A DNA stretch of 64,000 nucleotides from Shumkonia mesophila (GTDB taxonomy: Bacteria > Pseudomonadota > Alphaproteobacteria > Rhodospirillales > Shumkoniaceae). The stretch is from the NCBI RefSeq assembly GCF_026163695.1, contig NZ_JAOTID010000003.1, forward strand, positions 62,001 through 126,000, in the 5' to 3' direction. Numbering within the stretch: position 1 is the first letter of the stretch; the number at the start of each line of letters is the position of its first letter. The translations under genes and the position numbers were made by a program. This document shows, piece after piece, positions 42,483 to 51,729 of the stretch. The notes beneath the pieces are model-generated. The model ran no database searches. It was not told the DNA's origin and saw nothing but the letters and a program-made list of their open reading frames with translations.

Positions 42483-43730
42483 ATGCTGGAGATCGCAATC
42501 ATTGCCGACGACCTGACGGGTGCGGCGGACACCGGCATCCAGTTCCGGGCCCTCTATGGCCAGGCGCTGCTGATGGCCGACAACGGCTTGGCGGCGCGTC
42601 CGCCGCAGCCGACGCCCGAGGTGCTGGCGGTGCACACGATGAGCCGGGCGCTGCCGGTGGGGCAGGCCCGCGCCCGCATCCGGCTGGCCGGCGAGAGGCT
42701 GACCCTATGGCGGCCGGGACGGGTGTTCAAGAAGGTGGATTCCTGCCTGCGCGGCAACATCGGTGCCGAGACCGACGCCCTGATGGATACGTTGGGCGTG
42801 CCGATGAGCTTTATCGCGCCGGCCTTTCCCAAGGTCGGGCGCACCACGCGCGACGACGTCCATCTGGTCCACGGTCGGCCGGTGGCGGAGACCGAGATGG
42901 GGTGCGACCCGGCGACCCCGGTGACGGAAAGCCGGCTGTCCAGGGTCATCGCCGCCCAAAGCCACCACCGGGTCGGCCACGTCGACCTCAAGACGGTGGT
43001 CGACGGCGAGGCGGCGCTTGTTGCCGCCGTCAACAGGCTGGTGGACGAGGGGGCCCGCCACATCGTTTTCGACATCGTCGAGCAGAGCCATCTGGCGGCG
43101 GTGGCTCATTTGGCGTTGAAGTTTTTTCCGGATGCCCTGCTGGTCGGCTCGGCGGGACTGGCCGAGGGGTTGTGCGATTGTCGGCGCCATCGCGCGGCAT
43201 CCCGGCCCAGGAAACTGGCCGCCGCGCCCGGCCATCACCTGATCGTGCTGGGCACGGCATCGCCGCGGGCGCGCCGCCAGGTCGAGGTTCTGCAAGCCGC
43301 CCGTCCCTGTGCCCTCATCGAGCTGGATGCCGGCCGGCTGGCCAGGACCGACCTGGTTCCCGAGGAGGACGATCTCGCCGACCTGGCGGAGGCGCTGGCG
43401 AACGGCGACGTGGTGGCGCGCATCGCGCCGCCGCCGGCCGAGACCTCGGCGCGCACCACGCGGCGGGTGGCCGGCGGCTTCGGCGCGCTGGTGGCGGCCC
43501 TGGTGGCGCGCACGCCGCCGGCCAGCCTGTTTCTTTCCGGCGGCGACACGGCGTTGTCGGTGCTGGGCAGGCTGGGCGCGCGCGGACTTCGGCTGGAACT
43601 CGAGATCGTGCCCGGCCTGGTGCTGGGTACCGTGGTCGGCTGTGCCTTCGAAGGCTTGGCCATCGGCACCAAACCTGGCGCCTTCGGCGACGACGACGCG
43701 TTGCTTCGATGGCGTGATTTCTGGTCATGA
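42483..43730 (+). CDS. dtnK: Four-carbon acid sugar kinase (DUF1537), D-threonate kinase-like
   Basis: A 415-residue kinase of the DUF1537 family. The N-terminal motif IADDLTGAADTG and KKVDSCLRGNIGAE, and the C-terminal nucleotide-binding SGGDTALSVLG and PGLVLGTVVG, match DtnK/OtnK enzymes. Established members phosphorylate D-threonate or erythronate at C4. The next gene is pdxA2, the partner that oxidatively decarboxylates the 4-phosphate, which favours D-threonate. The stop overlaps a TGAGGAAGGA ribosome site for pdxA2. Confidence 0.85.
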   Translation: MLEIAIIADDLTGAADTGIQFRALYGQALLMADNGLAARPPQPTPEVLAVHTMSRALPVGQARARIRLAGERLTLWRPGRVFKKVDSCLRGNIGAETDALMDTLGVPMSFIAPAFPKVGRTTRDDVHLVHGRPVAETEMGCDPATPVTESRLSRVIAAQSHHRVGHVDLKTVVDGEAALVAAVNRLVDEGARHIVFDIVEQSHLAAVAHLALKFFPDALLVGSAGLAEGLCDCRRHRAASRPRKLAAAPGHHLIVLGTASPRARRQVEVLQAARPCALIELDAGRLARTDLVPEEDDLADLAEALANGDVVARIAPPPAETSARTTRRVAGGFGALVAALVARTPPASLFLSGGDTALSVLGRLGARGLRLELEIVPGLVLGTVVGCAFEGLAIGTKPGAFGDDDALLRWRDFWS

Positions 43731-43744
43731 GGAAGGAACCAACC

Positions 43745-44779
43745 ATGAGCCTGCCCATTCTCGCCATCACCATGGGCGACCCGGCCGGCATCGGCGCCGA
43801 GATCGCCGCCAAGACCCTGGCCGAGCAGGAGACGTACAAGATCTGCCGCCCGCTCGTCATCGGCGACGCCTGCGTCATGGAAGACGCCGTGCGCCTGTGC
43901 AAGCTCGACCTCGCCATCCATGCCATCGACGATCCAGCGGCGGGAACGTACCGCTTCGGCAGCCTCGACGTCCTCGACCTTGCCTTCCTGGAGCCCGACG
44001 AACACCGCTACAAGCAGGTGACCGCCAGGCAGGGTGACGCCGCCTTCCACTACGTCGCCAAAGCCATCGAACTGGCCATGGCGGGCCAAGTCGACGGCAC
44101 CGTCACCGGGCCGATCAACAAGGAGTCCCTCAACCTCGCCGGCCACCACTATTCGGGCCACACCGAGATCTACGGGGGACTGACCCGCACCAAGGACTAC
44201 GCGATGATGCTGGCCGACGGCGACTTCCGGGTGGTGCATGTGTCCACCCACGTCAGCCTGCGCCAGGCCTGCGACAGGGTGAAGACGCCGCGCGTGCTGC
44301 GCGTCATCGAACTGGCGGACGCCGCGCTCAAGCAGCTCGGCATCGCCGAACCTCGCATCGGTGTCTGCGGCCTCAACCCGCATTGCGGCGAGGCGCGCAT
44401 GTTCGGCACCGAGGACGAGGACGAGATCCGTCCCGCCGTCGAGCAGGCCAGGGGGCGCGGCATCGCCGCCGAAGGGCCGCTGCCGGCCGACACCATCTTT
44501 TCCAAGATGGCCGGCGGCATGTTCGACATCGTGGTCGCCATGTACCACGACCAGGGCCATATCCCGACCAAGCTGGTCGGCTTCAAGTACGACGGCAAGA
44601 CCGACACCTGGGCCCAGATGGCCGGCGTCAACATCACGCTCGGCCTGCCCATCATCCGCGTCTCGGTCGACCACGGCACCGCCTTCGATCGGGCCGGCGA
44701 AGGCCGCGCCAACCCCCAGTCCCTCATCGAGGCGGTCCGCTACGCCAGCCGCTTCGCCAGGGGGGCGGCCAACCGCTAA
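43745..44779 (+). CDS. pdxA2: D-threonate 4-phosphate dehydrogenase (PdxA2 subfamily)
   Basis: A 344-residue PdxA-family metal- and NAD-dependent dehydrogenase: MGDPAGIGAEI, TGPINKESL, GHTEIYGGLT, CGLNPHCGEARMFG, MYHDQGHIPTKL and DHGTAFDRAGEG. PdxA2 paralogues convert four-carbon acid-sugar 4-phosphates to dihydroxyacetone phosphate and CO2 rather than making pyridoxine. ATG 43745 has GAGGAAGGA upstream; ATG 43727 would add six residues. It is the last gene before an intrinsic terminator. Confidence 0.88.
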   Translation: MSLPILAITMGDPAGIGAEIAAKTLAEQETYKICRPLVIGDACVMEDAVRLCKLDLAIHAIDDPAAGTYRFGSLDVLDLAFLEPDEHRYKQVTARQGDAAFHYVAKAIELAMAGQVDGTVTGPINKESLNLAGHHYSGHTEIYGGLTRTKDYAMMLADGDFRVVHVSTHVSLRQACDRVKTPRVLRVIELADAALKQLGIAEPRIGVCGLNPHCGEARMFGTEDEDEIRPAVEQARGRGIAAEGPLPADTIFSKMAGGMFDIVVAMYHDQGHIPTKLVGFKYDGKTDTWAQMAGVNITLGLPIIRVSVDHGTAFDRAGEGRANPQSLIEAVRYASRFARGAANR

Positions 44780-44810
44780 GACATCGCATCCGTTCCGGTG
44801 GTCTCCGAGC

Positions 44811-44839
44811 GCCGCAGCCTCAAAAGCTGCGGCGTTTTT
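44811..44839 (+). terminator. Rho-independent terminator of the Fe-ADH/dtnK/pdxA2 operon
   Basis: GCCGCAGC pairs with GCTGCGGC (perfect 8 bp, 7-nt loop) followed by GTTTTTG, 32 nt after the pdxA2 stop. Confidence 0.85.
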
Positions 44840-44970
44840 GTCGTCGCCTCGGAAGGGTGGAAGCGGGACGAAAAACCCATCGTTGATCCGTTGGATAATC
44901 CGGCATCGGAAAGCGGCGCCAAAAAAACGCTGGACCGCCGCCGCCTACTCCATGCTAAAACGACCGTATG

Positions 44971-44988
44971 AAAACAAACGTTTGTTTT
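44971..44988. promoter_or_regulatory. 18-bp palindrome upstream of tctA2 (putative TetR operator A)
   Basis: AAAACAAACGTTTGTTTT is a perfect palindrome 128 bp before tctA2. Its core CAAACGTTTG recurs immediately upstream of tetR at 52466-52475, linking this operon to that regulator. Confidence 0.6.
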
Positions 44989-45115
44989 ACCTGGTGAGAG
45001 ATTGAACTTCGGCGGTTGACCGTCGATCGGGAGCCGCTGGGACCGGCGGGCCAAGCCGGCCACCAGGTGACGGGAGCGACGACGGGGGCAAGGCCAAAGG
45101 GAGCAGGCGGGGGAA

Positions 45116-46612
45116 ATGGCACATACGTTGATGGACGCGCTGGTGATCGTTTTCAGCATCGGCGGCCTTTCGTGCATTGTCATCGGCGTCCTGGTCGGCA
45201 TCTTCGTCGGGGCGATGCCGGGCCTCGGTCCGTCGATCGGCATCGCGCTGCTCATCCCCTTCACCTACGGACTTTCGACCAGCTATAGCCTGCTGCTGCT
45301 GGTTTCGCTCTACATGGCGGCCGAATACGGTGGGTCCATCAGCGCCATTTTGATCGCGACGCCGGGAACGTCGGCTGCCGCCGCCACGGTGCTTGATGGT
45401 TATCCCTTGCGGCAGAAGGGGTTCCCCGGGTTGGCACTCGGCATTTCGCTCAGCGCCTCGTCGGTGGGTGGCCTGATCGGTACGCTGGCGCTGATCCTGT
45501 TCGCCCAGCCGCTGGCCGAGGTGGCCCTGCGCTTCGGTCCGCCCGCCTATTTCGCCATCGGCCTGTTCGGTTTGACGACGGTCGCCTCGCTGTCGGCCGA
45601 ATCGCCGATCAAGGGTTTGCTGGTAGCCTGTTTCGGGCTGGCCATCGCGACCATCGGCATCGATCCCATTTCCGGGGCGCCGCGCTTCGCCTTCGGGCAG
45701 ATGGAACTTTTCGAGGGGGTTCCCTTTCTGACCGCCCTGATCGGCCTGTTCGCCCTGTCCGAAGCCTTCGGCATGGCCGAGCGCAAGATCACCAAACGCA
45801 AGGTTGACGAACGGGTGGGACACATCCTCCTGTCGCTCAGACAATGGCGCGACCTGCTGCCGACCATGATGAGCGGCTCGATCATCGGCACCATCCTGGG
45901 GATTGTCCCCGGCGTCGGCGGCAACATCGCCTGCTGGCTCGCCTATGATCGAGCCAGGAAGCGCTCCAAGCATCCGGAAAGCTTCGGTACCGGCGAACCC
46001 AAGGGCATCGCCGCGCCGGAGGCCGCCAACAATGCCACCGTGGGAGGCGCGATGATCCCACTCTTGTCCCTGGGCGTGCCCGGCTCGCCGACCACGGCCG
46101 TTCTCATGGGCGCCCTCATCCTGCACGGCGTGCGGCCGGGACCGCAGCTGTTTACCGAGGCGCCGGACATGATCTACGCGCTGTTTATCGGCTTGGCGGT
46201 CTGCGTCGCCGTGATGTTCCTCATCGGCTCGTTTACGCTGTCCTGGTGGGCCCGCCTGATGTCGGTTTCCGACTCGGTGCTGGTCGTCGTCATCTGCGTG
46301 CTGTCCACCGTCGGCGCCTTCAGCCTGCGCAGCCTGATGTTCGACGTCTATGTCACAGTGGGCTTTGGCGTGCTGGGCTACATCCTCAAGAAGTTCAGGT
46401 TCCCGATGCCGCCCATCGTGCTCGCGATGGTGCTGGGCTACCTGGTCGAATCCAATTTCCGCACCGCGCTTCTCATGTCCCAGGGAAGCTACGCGATCTT
46501 TTTTGAGGATTGGCTTTGCCTGCTGTTCATCGTCCTCAGCGTCGGCACCTTCGTCTGGCCGCTGCTCAAGCAACGCGTCGCTCGCGTTCTCGGTTTCAAC
46601 ACCACCAAATAG
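45116..46612 (+). CDS. tctA: Tripartite tricarboxylate transporter, TctA subunit (system 2)
   Basis: A 498-residue polytopic membrane protein with the family repeats AMPGLGPSIGIALLIPFTYG, AILIATPGTSAAAATVLDG, GIVPGVGGNIACW and SLGVPGSPTTAVL. It is first in an A-C-B order. The downstream dehydrogenase and convergent gal genes suggest an oxo- or hydroxy-tricarboxylate related to 4-oxalomesaconate as substrate; this is inference. Confidence 0.95.
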   Translation: MAHTLMDALVIVFSIGGLSCIVIGVLVGIFVGAMPGLGPSIGIALLIPFTYGLSTSYSLLLLVSLYMAAEYGGSISAILIATPGTSAAAATVLDGYPLRQKGFPGLALGISLSASSVGGLIGTLALILFAQPLAEVALRFGPPAYFAIGLFGLTTVASLSAESPIKGLLVACFGLAIATIGIDPISGAPRFAFGQMELFEGVPFLTALIGLFALSEAFGMAERKITKRKVDERVGHILLSLRQWRDLLPTMMSGSIIGTILGIVPGVGGNIACWLAYDRARKRSKHPESFGTGEPKGIAAPEAANNATVGGAMIPLLSLGVPGSPTTAVLMGALILHGVRPGPQLFTEAPDMIYALFIGLAVCVAVMFLIGSFTLSWWARLMSVSDSVLVVVICVLSTVGAFSLRSLMFDVYVTVGFGVLGYILKKFRFPMPPIVLAMVLGYLVESNFRTALLMSQGSYAIFFEDWLCLLFIVLSVGTFVWPLLKQRVARVLGFNTTK

Positions 46613-46636
46613 TGCTTCGCAACAGAGGAGGTCGAC

Positions 46637-47614
46637 ATGACATTTGGAAAAACCGGAGGATGGGTTTCGGGGCTTCTTGCCTCGGTTTGCCTGGTTCTCG
46701 CCGTCGCCACGCCCGAGGCCAGGGCCGCCTTCCCGGGAAAGACCATCAACCTCGCCGTCTGGAGCGGCGCCGGCGGCGCGCTCGACATATACGGCCGCAA
46801 GCTTGCCGAGATGCTCACCAAGGAGATGGGCTGGACGACCAAGGTCGAGAACCGCCCCGGCGGCAGCGGGTCGGTCGGCATGTCCTACATGATGACCCAG
46901 CCGGCCGACGGGCATACCTGGCTGATCTTCACGGCGACGCTGAGCACCGGCATCGTCCGCGAGCTGATTCCGTTCAAGACCTCCGACATCCGCTTCGTGC
47001 GCGCGATGACGGCGGAACCGACGTCGCTGGCCGTTCGCAAGGACAGCCCGCTCAAGTCCACCGCCGACTTCGTCAATTACATGAAGGCTCATCCAAAGGG
47101 GCTGAAGACCGGCGGCCATTCCTCGGGCGGCTTCCACCAGTACATGCTGTTCCAGCTGATGGAGAAGGGCGGTTTTGAAGCCGGATGGGTGCCGCACGAT
47201 TCCTCGGCCAAGATTCCGCTCAACATCATGGGCGGGCATATCGACGCCTCCATGATGACGCCGTCGTCCGGCCTGTCGCAGGTGCAGTCGGGGGATATCC
47301 GGCTGCTCGGCGTCAGCCTGCCCGAGCGTTCCAAGTTCCTGCCCGACGTGCCCACCTTCAAGGAACAGGGCTTCGATCTGGTCGACATGATCTGGCGTGG
47401 CGTGGCGCTGAAGGCGGGAACGCCAGAACCGATCGTGGCGGAAATCCAGAAGGCGCTCGACAAGGTCGAGGCCAGTGCCGAATGGCAGGCTTACATGAAG
47501 GATGAGTTCCAGGAGAATCCCGGTTACCGCGACGACGCCTTCCGCCAAAAGGTGGAAAAGGAGATCGTCGAGCAGCGCGCGTACCTTGAAAAGGCGGGTT
47601 TCCTCAAGAAGTAG
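46637..47614 (+). CDS. tctC: TctC/BUG-family periplasmic solute-binding protein (system 2)
   Basis: A 325-residue protein with a signal peptide (cleavage near ATPEARAAFPG) and BUG-family marks: FPGKTINLAVWSGAGGALD, NRPGGSGSVGMSYM, LKTGGHSSGGFH. The ligand-binding GGxxD loop reads WSGAGGALD rather than PxxAGGxxD. An AGAGGAGG ribosome site lies upstream. A strong hairpin follows 13 nt after the stop. Confidence 0.92.
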   Translation: MTFGKTGGWVSGLLASVCLVLAVATPEARAAFPGKTINLAVWSGAGGALDIYGRKLAEMLTKEMGWTTKVENRPGGSGSVGMSYMMTQPADGHTWLIFTATLSTGIVRELIPFKTSDIRFVRAMTAEPTSLAVRKDSPLKSTADFVNYMKAHPKGLKTGGHSSGGFHQYMLFQLMEKGGFEAGWVPHDSSAKIPLNIMGGHIDASMMTPSSGLSQVQSGDIRLLGVSLPERSKFLPDVPTFKEQGFDLVDMIWRGVALKAGTPEPIVAEIQKALDKVEASAEWQAYMKDEFQENPGYRDDAFRQKVEKEIVEQRAYLEKAGFLKK

Positions 47615-47626
47615 GAACACGTGCAG

Positions 47627-47655
47627 GCCCCGGGGGACCCGCGATCCCCCGGGGC
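47627..47655. repeat. Hairpin between tctC and tctB (system 2)
   Basis: GCCCCGGGGGA and TCCCCCGGGGC form a perfect 11-bp stem with a 7-nt loop and no T-tract. Confidence 0.65.
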
Positions 47656-47709
47656 GCCCAACGACCAGGACGATCGAGCGGAACGGCCGATCGCGCAGAA
47701 GGTGAACAG

Positions 47710-48156
47710 ATGAGAAAGGGTTCCATCGTCATTGCCTTGATCTTCATGGCGCTCGGCATCGCCTTCATCCATCAGGCGCAGTTGCTGCCGGAAAGTCCGA
47801 CCGCCGATGACGTCGGGCCCGGCGAGTTGCCGACCTGGCTGGGCGTGGCCGGGGTCCTGCTGTCGATGGTTCTGGTGGTGTCGCAATGGCGGATGCGGGA
47901 GGCGGCCGACGAGGTCATCTCGTTCACCCGCCAAGGCGCCGGATTCCTTTTGTTGGCCCTTGCTTTCCTGGTGGCGATCCCGTTCATCGGGTTCGTCGTC
48001 GCCGCCGCCGTCTTCTCGGCGGTCGGCGTCTACGTCCTGGAGTCGTCGCGCAAGGCGGTCTTGCCGGTTGCCGTCGGCGGCGGCGTCGCCGCCTTCCTCT
48101 ATCTGGTTTTTCAACGCCTCCTGGACGTTCCGTTGCCGGGCGGCTTGCTATTGTAA
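47710..48156 (+). CDS. tctB: TctB small membrane subunit (system 2)
   Basis: A 148-residue, four-helix membrane protein with the TctB pattern DDVGPGELPTWLGVAGVLLS around helix 2. It follows the binding-protein gene after 95 bp that include a hairpin, and precedes the dehydrogenase gene by 30 bp. Confidence 0.85.
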   Translation: MRKGSIVIALIFMALGIAFIHQAQLLPESPTADDVGPGELPTWLGVAGVLLSMVLVVSQWRMREAADEVISFTRQGAGFLLLALAFLVAIPFIGFVVAAAVFSAVGVYVLESSRKAVLPVAVGGGVAAFLYLVFQRLLDVPLPGGLLL

Positions 48157-48186
48157 ACGGGTGATTTCGGTGTGGGGAAAAGACAC

Positions 48187-49119
48187 ATGGGTGCGGTCGT
48201 GAAGGACAAGAAGAAAATCGACGGTCGGATCGCCTTCATCGGGTTCGGCGAGGCCGCACAGGCCTTTCTGACTGGCTGGCGCACGGTGGCCGAGTTCGCC
48301 GTCGACGCCTACGACATCAAGACCGATCAGACGGAAACCCGGATTGCCAAGCAAGAGGACTACCGGATGCATGGCATCGGGGGTGGGGCAAGCGCCGCCG
48401 AGGTGGTGCAAGGCGCATCCTTCGTCTTCTCGGCGGTCACCGCCGACGCCAGCCTGGATGCCGCCGAAAGCGTGGTGCCGGCCATCGGGGCGGGCGCGCT
48501 TTATCTCGACATCAACTCGGTGTCGCCGAATCGCAAGCGCGCATCGGCCGACCTGATCGCGGCCACCGGCGCCCTTTACGTCGACGTCGCGGTGATGGCT
48601 CCGGTCCATCCCAAACTGCACCGCACGCCGCTGCTCATCAGCGGGCCGGGCGCCGAGAAGGCGGCGGACCTTCTGGATCGCCTGGACATGAAATTCGAGC
48701 TGATCTCCGGGAAGGTCGGCGACGCTTCGGTGATCAAGATGATCCGCAGCGTCCTGGTCAAGGGCTTCGAAAGCCTGATGGTCGAAAGCGTCGTGGCCGC
48801 CGTCAAGGCGGGGGTGGACGAACGCATCCTCAATTCGCTGGGCAACGTCTATCCCGGCATGGATATGGCCAAGCATGCCGGCTACATGATGGAGCGCGTC
48901 ATGGTCCACGGCCGGCGCCGTGCCGCCGAGATGCGCGAGGTCGAAAAGACGCTGCAGGAGTTGGGCATCGACGGCTTCATGGCGGCGGCGACGGCGCGCC
49001 GCCAGGACTGGTTCGTCGACCTGGGGGCGGCGGCCGATTTTCCGGACGGCGTGCCCGAGGACTATCGCGCCCTTGCCCGGGCCGCGCTGCGCCGGCTGGA
49101 AGCACGCAAGCCTTCCTGA
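48187..49119 (+). CDS. NAD(P)-binding DUF1932 dehydrogenase (6-phosphogluconate dehydrogenase-like)
   Basis: A 310-residue beta-hydroxyacid dehydrogenase-like protein. The N-terminal Rossmann motif is IAFIGFGEAAQAF; LDINSVSPNRKRAS and the active-site region GKVGDASVIKMIRSVLVKG follow, then a helical DUF1932 C-terminal domain. ATG 48187 is preferred over GTG 48172 because of GGGGAAAAG. It is last in the tctACB operon and converges on the galC end of the gal genes with a 26-bp gap. It may oxidise the imported acid to the oxo-acid that enters the GalD-GalB-GalC route. Confidence 0.75.
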   Translation: MGAVVKDKKKIDGRIAFIGFGEAAQAFLTGWRTVAEFAVDAYDIKTDQTETRIAKQEDYRMHGIGGGASAAEVVQGASFVFSAVTADASLDAAESVVPAIGAGALYLDINSVSPNRKRASADLIAATGALYVDVAVMAPVHPKLHRTPLLISGPGAEKAADLLDRLDMKFELISGKVGDASVIKMIRSVLVKGFESLMVESVVAAVKAGVDERILNSLGNVYPGMDMAKHAGYMMERVMVHGRRRAAEMREVEKTLQELGIDGFMAAATARRQDWFVDLGAAADFPDGVPEDYRALARAALRRLEARKPS

Positions 49120-49145
49120 GCCGGCGACGGGCCCCTTGCCCGCAC

Positions 49146-49838
49146 TCAGTCCGGCTCGAAAGTATCGACGTAGCTGAGGCCGGCCCTTTCGAGCTTGGCC
49201 CGCATGTCATAGAGGTCGAGGCCCAGTTTGCCGGCCGCCAGCTGCCGGCGCGTGGCGTCTTCCTTGGCGGTACGCTTGGCCGAGGCTTCGGCCACAATGG
49301 CGGCACGGGCGCGCGGCACGACCACCACGCCGTCGTCGTCGCCGATGACGGCATCGCCGGGATGGATCATCACCCCAGCGCAGAGGATCGGCACGTTGAC
49401 GGCGCCCAGCGTCGCCTTGACCGTGCCCTGCGCCGACACCGCCCTCGACCACACCGGAAAATCCATCTCGCGCAGCGGTCCGACGTCGCGGCAGCCGGCC
49501 TCGATGACGAGGCCGCGGCCGCCATGCGCTCGGACCGAGGTGGCCAGCAGGTCGCCGAACATGCCGTCGGTGTTTTCAGACGATACGCCGACCACCAGAA
49601 TGTCGCCTTCCTTCATCTGTTCGACGGCGACGTGGATCATCCAGTTGTCGCCGGGATGCGTCCACACGGTGATGGCGGTGCCGGCTGCTTTCGCGCCGGC
49701 GTAGATCGGGCGCATGTAGGGCTTCAGGAGGCCGGTGCGCCCCTGCGCCTCATGGACGGTGGCGACGCCCTGGGCGCCCAGCGCATTGATCAGGTCCAAG
49801 GGTGTGCGTTCGATCTTGGTGACGACGACGTTTTTCAT
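49146..49838 (-). CDS. galC: 4-carboxy-4-hydroxy-2-oxoadipate/HMG aldolase (RraA family)
   Basis: A 230-residue class II pyruvate aldolase of the RraA-like fold. It has the family marks GCRDVG (after VIEAG), [33 protein letters not shown]. The reaction cleaves 4-carboxy-4-hydroxy-2-oxoadipate to pyruvate and oxaloacetate, and often decarboxylates oxaloacetate. ATG 49838 overlaps the galB stop by 4 bp. It is the last gene of tetR-galD-galB-galC. Confidence 0.88.
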   Translation of the reverse strand: MKNVVVTKIERTPLDLINALGAQGVATVHEAQGRTGLLKPYMRPIYAGAKAAGTAITVWTHPGDNWMIHVAVEQMKEGDILVVGVSSENTDGMFGDLLATSVRAHGGRGLVIEAGCRDVGPLREMDFPVWSRAVSAQGTVKATLGAVNVPILCAGVMIHPGDAVIGDDDGVVVVPRARAAIVAEASAKRTAKEDATRRQLAAGKLGLDLYDMRAKLERAGLSYVDTFEPD

Positions 49839-50563
49839 GACAGGTGATCCGTGACATGGGGGAAGACGCGCTGATAGCCTTCGGCATACTTGGTGGCCGT
49901 ACGGTTGGAATTGCGCTTGGCTTGGACGCCGCGCTGCAAGCCCACCCGGGTGTAGTAGTCCCACAGGTGCTCCTGCGCGCCCATCGATTCGAAGGCCTTG
50001 CGCTTGACGTCCCAGACCTCGGTGATGTCGAGCAGCACCTGGGGCTTCCAGTTGCATTGTTCCGGCTGGTGCGGCTCGAACAGGAAGACCGGCGGCGCCC
50101 CGATGATCTTCTCTGCCCCGCGGAAGCCGTGGGCCTGGGCGACGATGCGCGCCTCCTGGGCCAGGTGGGTGGCCAGCGGATGGTCGAAGTTGTAGGGGTC
50201 TTCCAGCGAATGGCTGAGGACGAACTCGGGCTGAAGGTCTTGATAGATTTCGGCCAGCCGGTTCAACAGCTCAGGCGTGACGCGCAGTGGGTAGTCGCCG
50301 GCATCCAGGAACATCGTCTCCGCGCCCAGAATTGCCGCCGCCTGCTCGGCCTCGGCGCGGCGGGCTTTCTTGACCGCATCGAGCGTCATGCCGGGCTGCT
50401 TCCACAGCTTGGCCGACTCGCCGCGCTCGCCGTAGGACAGGCATACGATCAACACGCGGTAGCCGCGCTTGGCGTAAAGGGCAATGGCGCCGCCGGCGCG
50501 CCACACGAAGTCCGCCGAGTGGGCGCTTACGACCAACGCCGTTTTCGCCTTCTGTTCAGCCAT
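49835..50563 (-). CDS. galB: 4-oxalomesaconate hydratase, PIG-L/LmbE type
   Basis: A 242-residue zinc-dependent PIG-L family protein. The N-terminal metal motif reads [13 protein letters not shown], and [17 protein letters not shown] carries further His ligands. PIG-L proteins are usually deacetylases, but Pseudomonas GalB is an established 4-oxalomesaconate hydratase; position between a GalD-like tautomerase and a GalC-like aldolase makes that role likely. ATG 50563 has AAAGGAGAG about 9 nt upstream. Confidence 0.82.
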   Translation of the reverse strand: MAEQKAKTALVVSAHSADFVWRAGGAIALYAKRGYRVLIVCLSYGERGESAKLWKQPGMTLDAVKKARRAEAEQAAAILGAETMFLDAGDYPLRVTPELLNRLAEIYQDLQPEFVLSHSLEDPYNFDHPLATHLAQEARIVAQAHGFRGAEKIIGAPPVFLFEPHQPEQCNWKPQVLLDITEVWDVKRKAFESMGAQEHLWDYYTRVGLQRGVQAKRNSNRTATKYAEGYQRVFPHVTDHLS

Positions 50564-50631
50564 GGTTGGTGTCTCTCCTTTGTGTATCGTAAATCGTCGG
50601 GCGCCGAAGTCGTAAAGCCGCCGCGGGACGC

Positions 50632-51729
50632 CTATACGGTGCCGCCCCAGGCGCGGGCCGGCACCAGGATGGCCCCTTCGAACAGCGGCCTCGCCGTGCG
50701 CAGCAGGGCGGCCCGTTCCACCTTCGGGGCGTCGGCCGTGCCGCCCACCTCGAGGTCGACCGAGAATTCTCCCGTGGGGTGCTCGACCGACAGGCGCTTG
50801 CGCCGCCCGTCCGGCACCTTGGCGACGCGGGCGCCGACCGAGCCGGGCAGCACGCAGGCGGTGGCCACCGTCACCGCGCCCAGCACGCCGATGGTCGAAT
50901 GGCAGACATGGGGGATGAAGGTGCGGGTGCACACGCTGCCGCCCGCCCGCGGCGGCGCCACCAGCGACATCTTGGGCACCACTTGGTTGGCGACGTCACC
51001 CAGGTTCATCATCGGGCCGGCCTGAAGGCGGATCGATTCCAGCCGCTTCTTCAAATCGGCGTCGGCGTTCATCGCCTCGCGGCTCTCATAGCCGGTGCGC
51101 CCGAGGGCGGCGGCCTCCAGCACGACGACCGGCATGCCGTTGTCGATGAGCGTGACGTCGATGCCATCGATGGTGTCCACAAGGTTCCCGGTCGGCAGCA
51201 GCGCGCCGCAGGCCGAGCCCTCGGTATCGAGGAAGGCGATGGGAATGCCGGCCGCCTCGCCGGGGACCCCGTCGATGTGGACGTCGCCGTCGTAGTCGAC
51301 CCGGCCGCCGGGGGTCTGGATGGTGGCCTCGGCGATCATTTCGCTGTTGACCATGAAGATGCGGACCACCGTCTCGGCATCGGTCGCCTTGACCATGCCC
51401 TTCTCGATGGCGAATGGGCCGACGCCGGCCAGCATGTTGCCGCAGTTGGGCTTGGTGTCGACCACGGCTTCGTTGACCACGACCTGGCAGAACAAGTAGT
51501 CGACGTCGGCCCCTTCGCGTGTCGAGGGGCTGACGATGGCGACCTTGCTGGTCAGCGGATCGGCCCCGCCGACGCCGTCGATCTGGCGGAGGTCGGGCGA
51601 GCCCATGGCGGCCAGCAGGATCCGGTCGCGCGTCGCGACGTCGCCGGGCAGGTCTTCGGCGCGGAAATAAAGGCCCTTGGAGGTGCCACCGCGCATCATC
51701 GTGGCCGGGATGCGGGCCTGCATGCTCAT
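50632..51729 (-). CDS. galD: 4-oxalomesaconate tautomerase (PrpF/GalD family)
   Basis: A 365-residue PrpF-superfamily isomerase. N-terminal MMRGGTSKGLYF, Lys62 (TSKVAIV) and Cys96 (PNCGN) match the two catalytic residues of PrpF; a second CGN-like region is replaced by GVLGAVTVATACVLPGS. GalD interconverts keto and enol 4-oxalomesaconate. It overlaps the tetR stop by 4 bp. Against the other PrpF homologue at 56371, this one is placed in the gal route because of the adjacent hydratase and aldolase. Confidence 0.85.
   Translation of the reverse strand: MSMQARIPATMMRGGTSKGLYFRAEDLPGDVATRDRILLAAMGSPDLRQIDGVGGADPLTSKVAIVSPSTREGADVDYLFCQVVVNEAVVDTKPNCGNMLAGVGPFAIEKGMVKATDAETVVRIFMVNSEMIAEATIQTPGGRVDYDGDVHIDGVPGEAAGIPIAFLDTEGSACGALLPTGNLVDTIDGIDVTLIDNGMPVVVLEAAALGRTGYESREAMNADADLKKRLESIRLQAGPMMNLGDVANQVVPKMSLVAPPRAGGSVCTRTFIPHVCHSTIGVLGAVTVATACVLPGSVGARVAKVPDGRRKRLSVEHPTGEFSVDLEVGGTADAPKVERAALLRTARPLFEGAILVPARAWGGTV

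Larger units (their letters stand above)
44780..45115. other. 336-bp intergenic region: terminator, AT-rich operator, tctA2 leader
   Basis: No gene. It contains the intrinsic terminator of the pdxA2 operon (44811-44839), the 18-bp palindrome at 44971-44988 and about 125 bp of leader before tctA2. No convincing -35/-10 pair for tctA2 was found. Confidence 0.6.
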
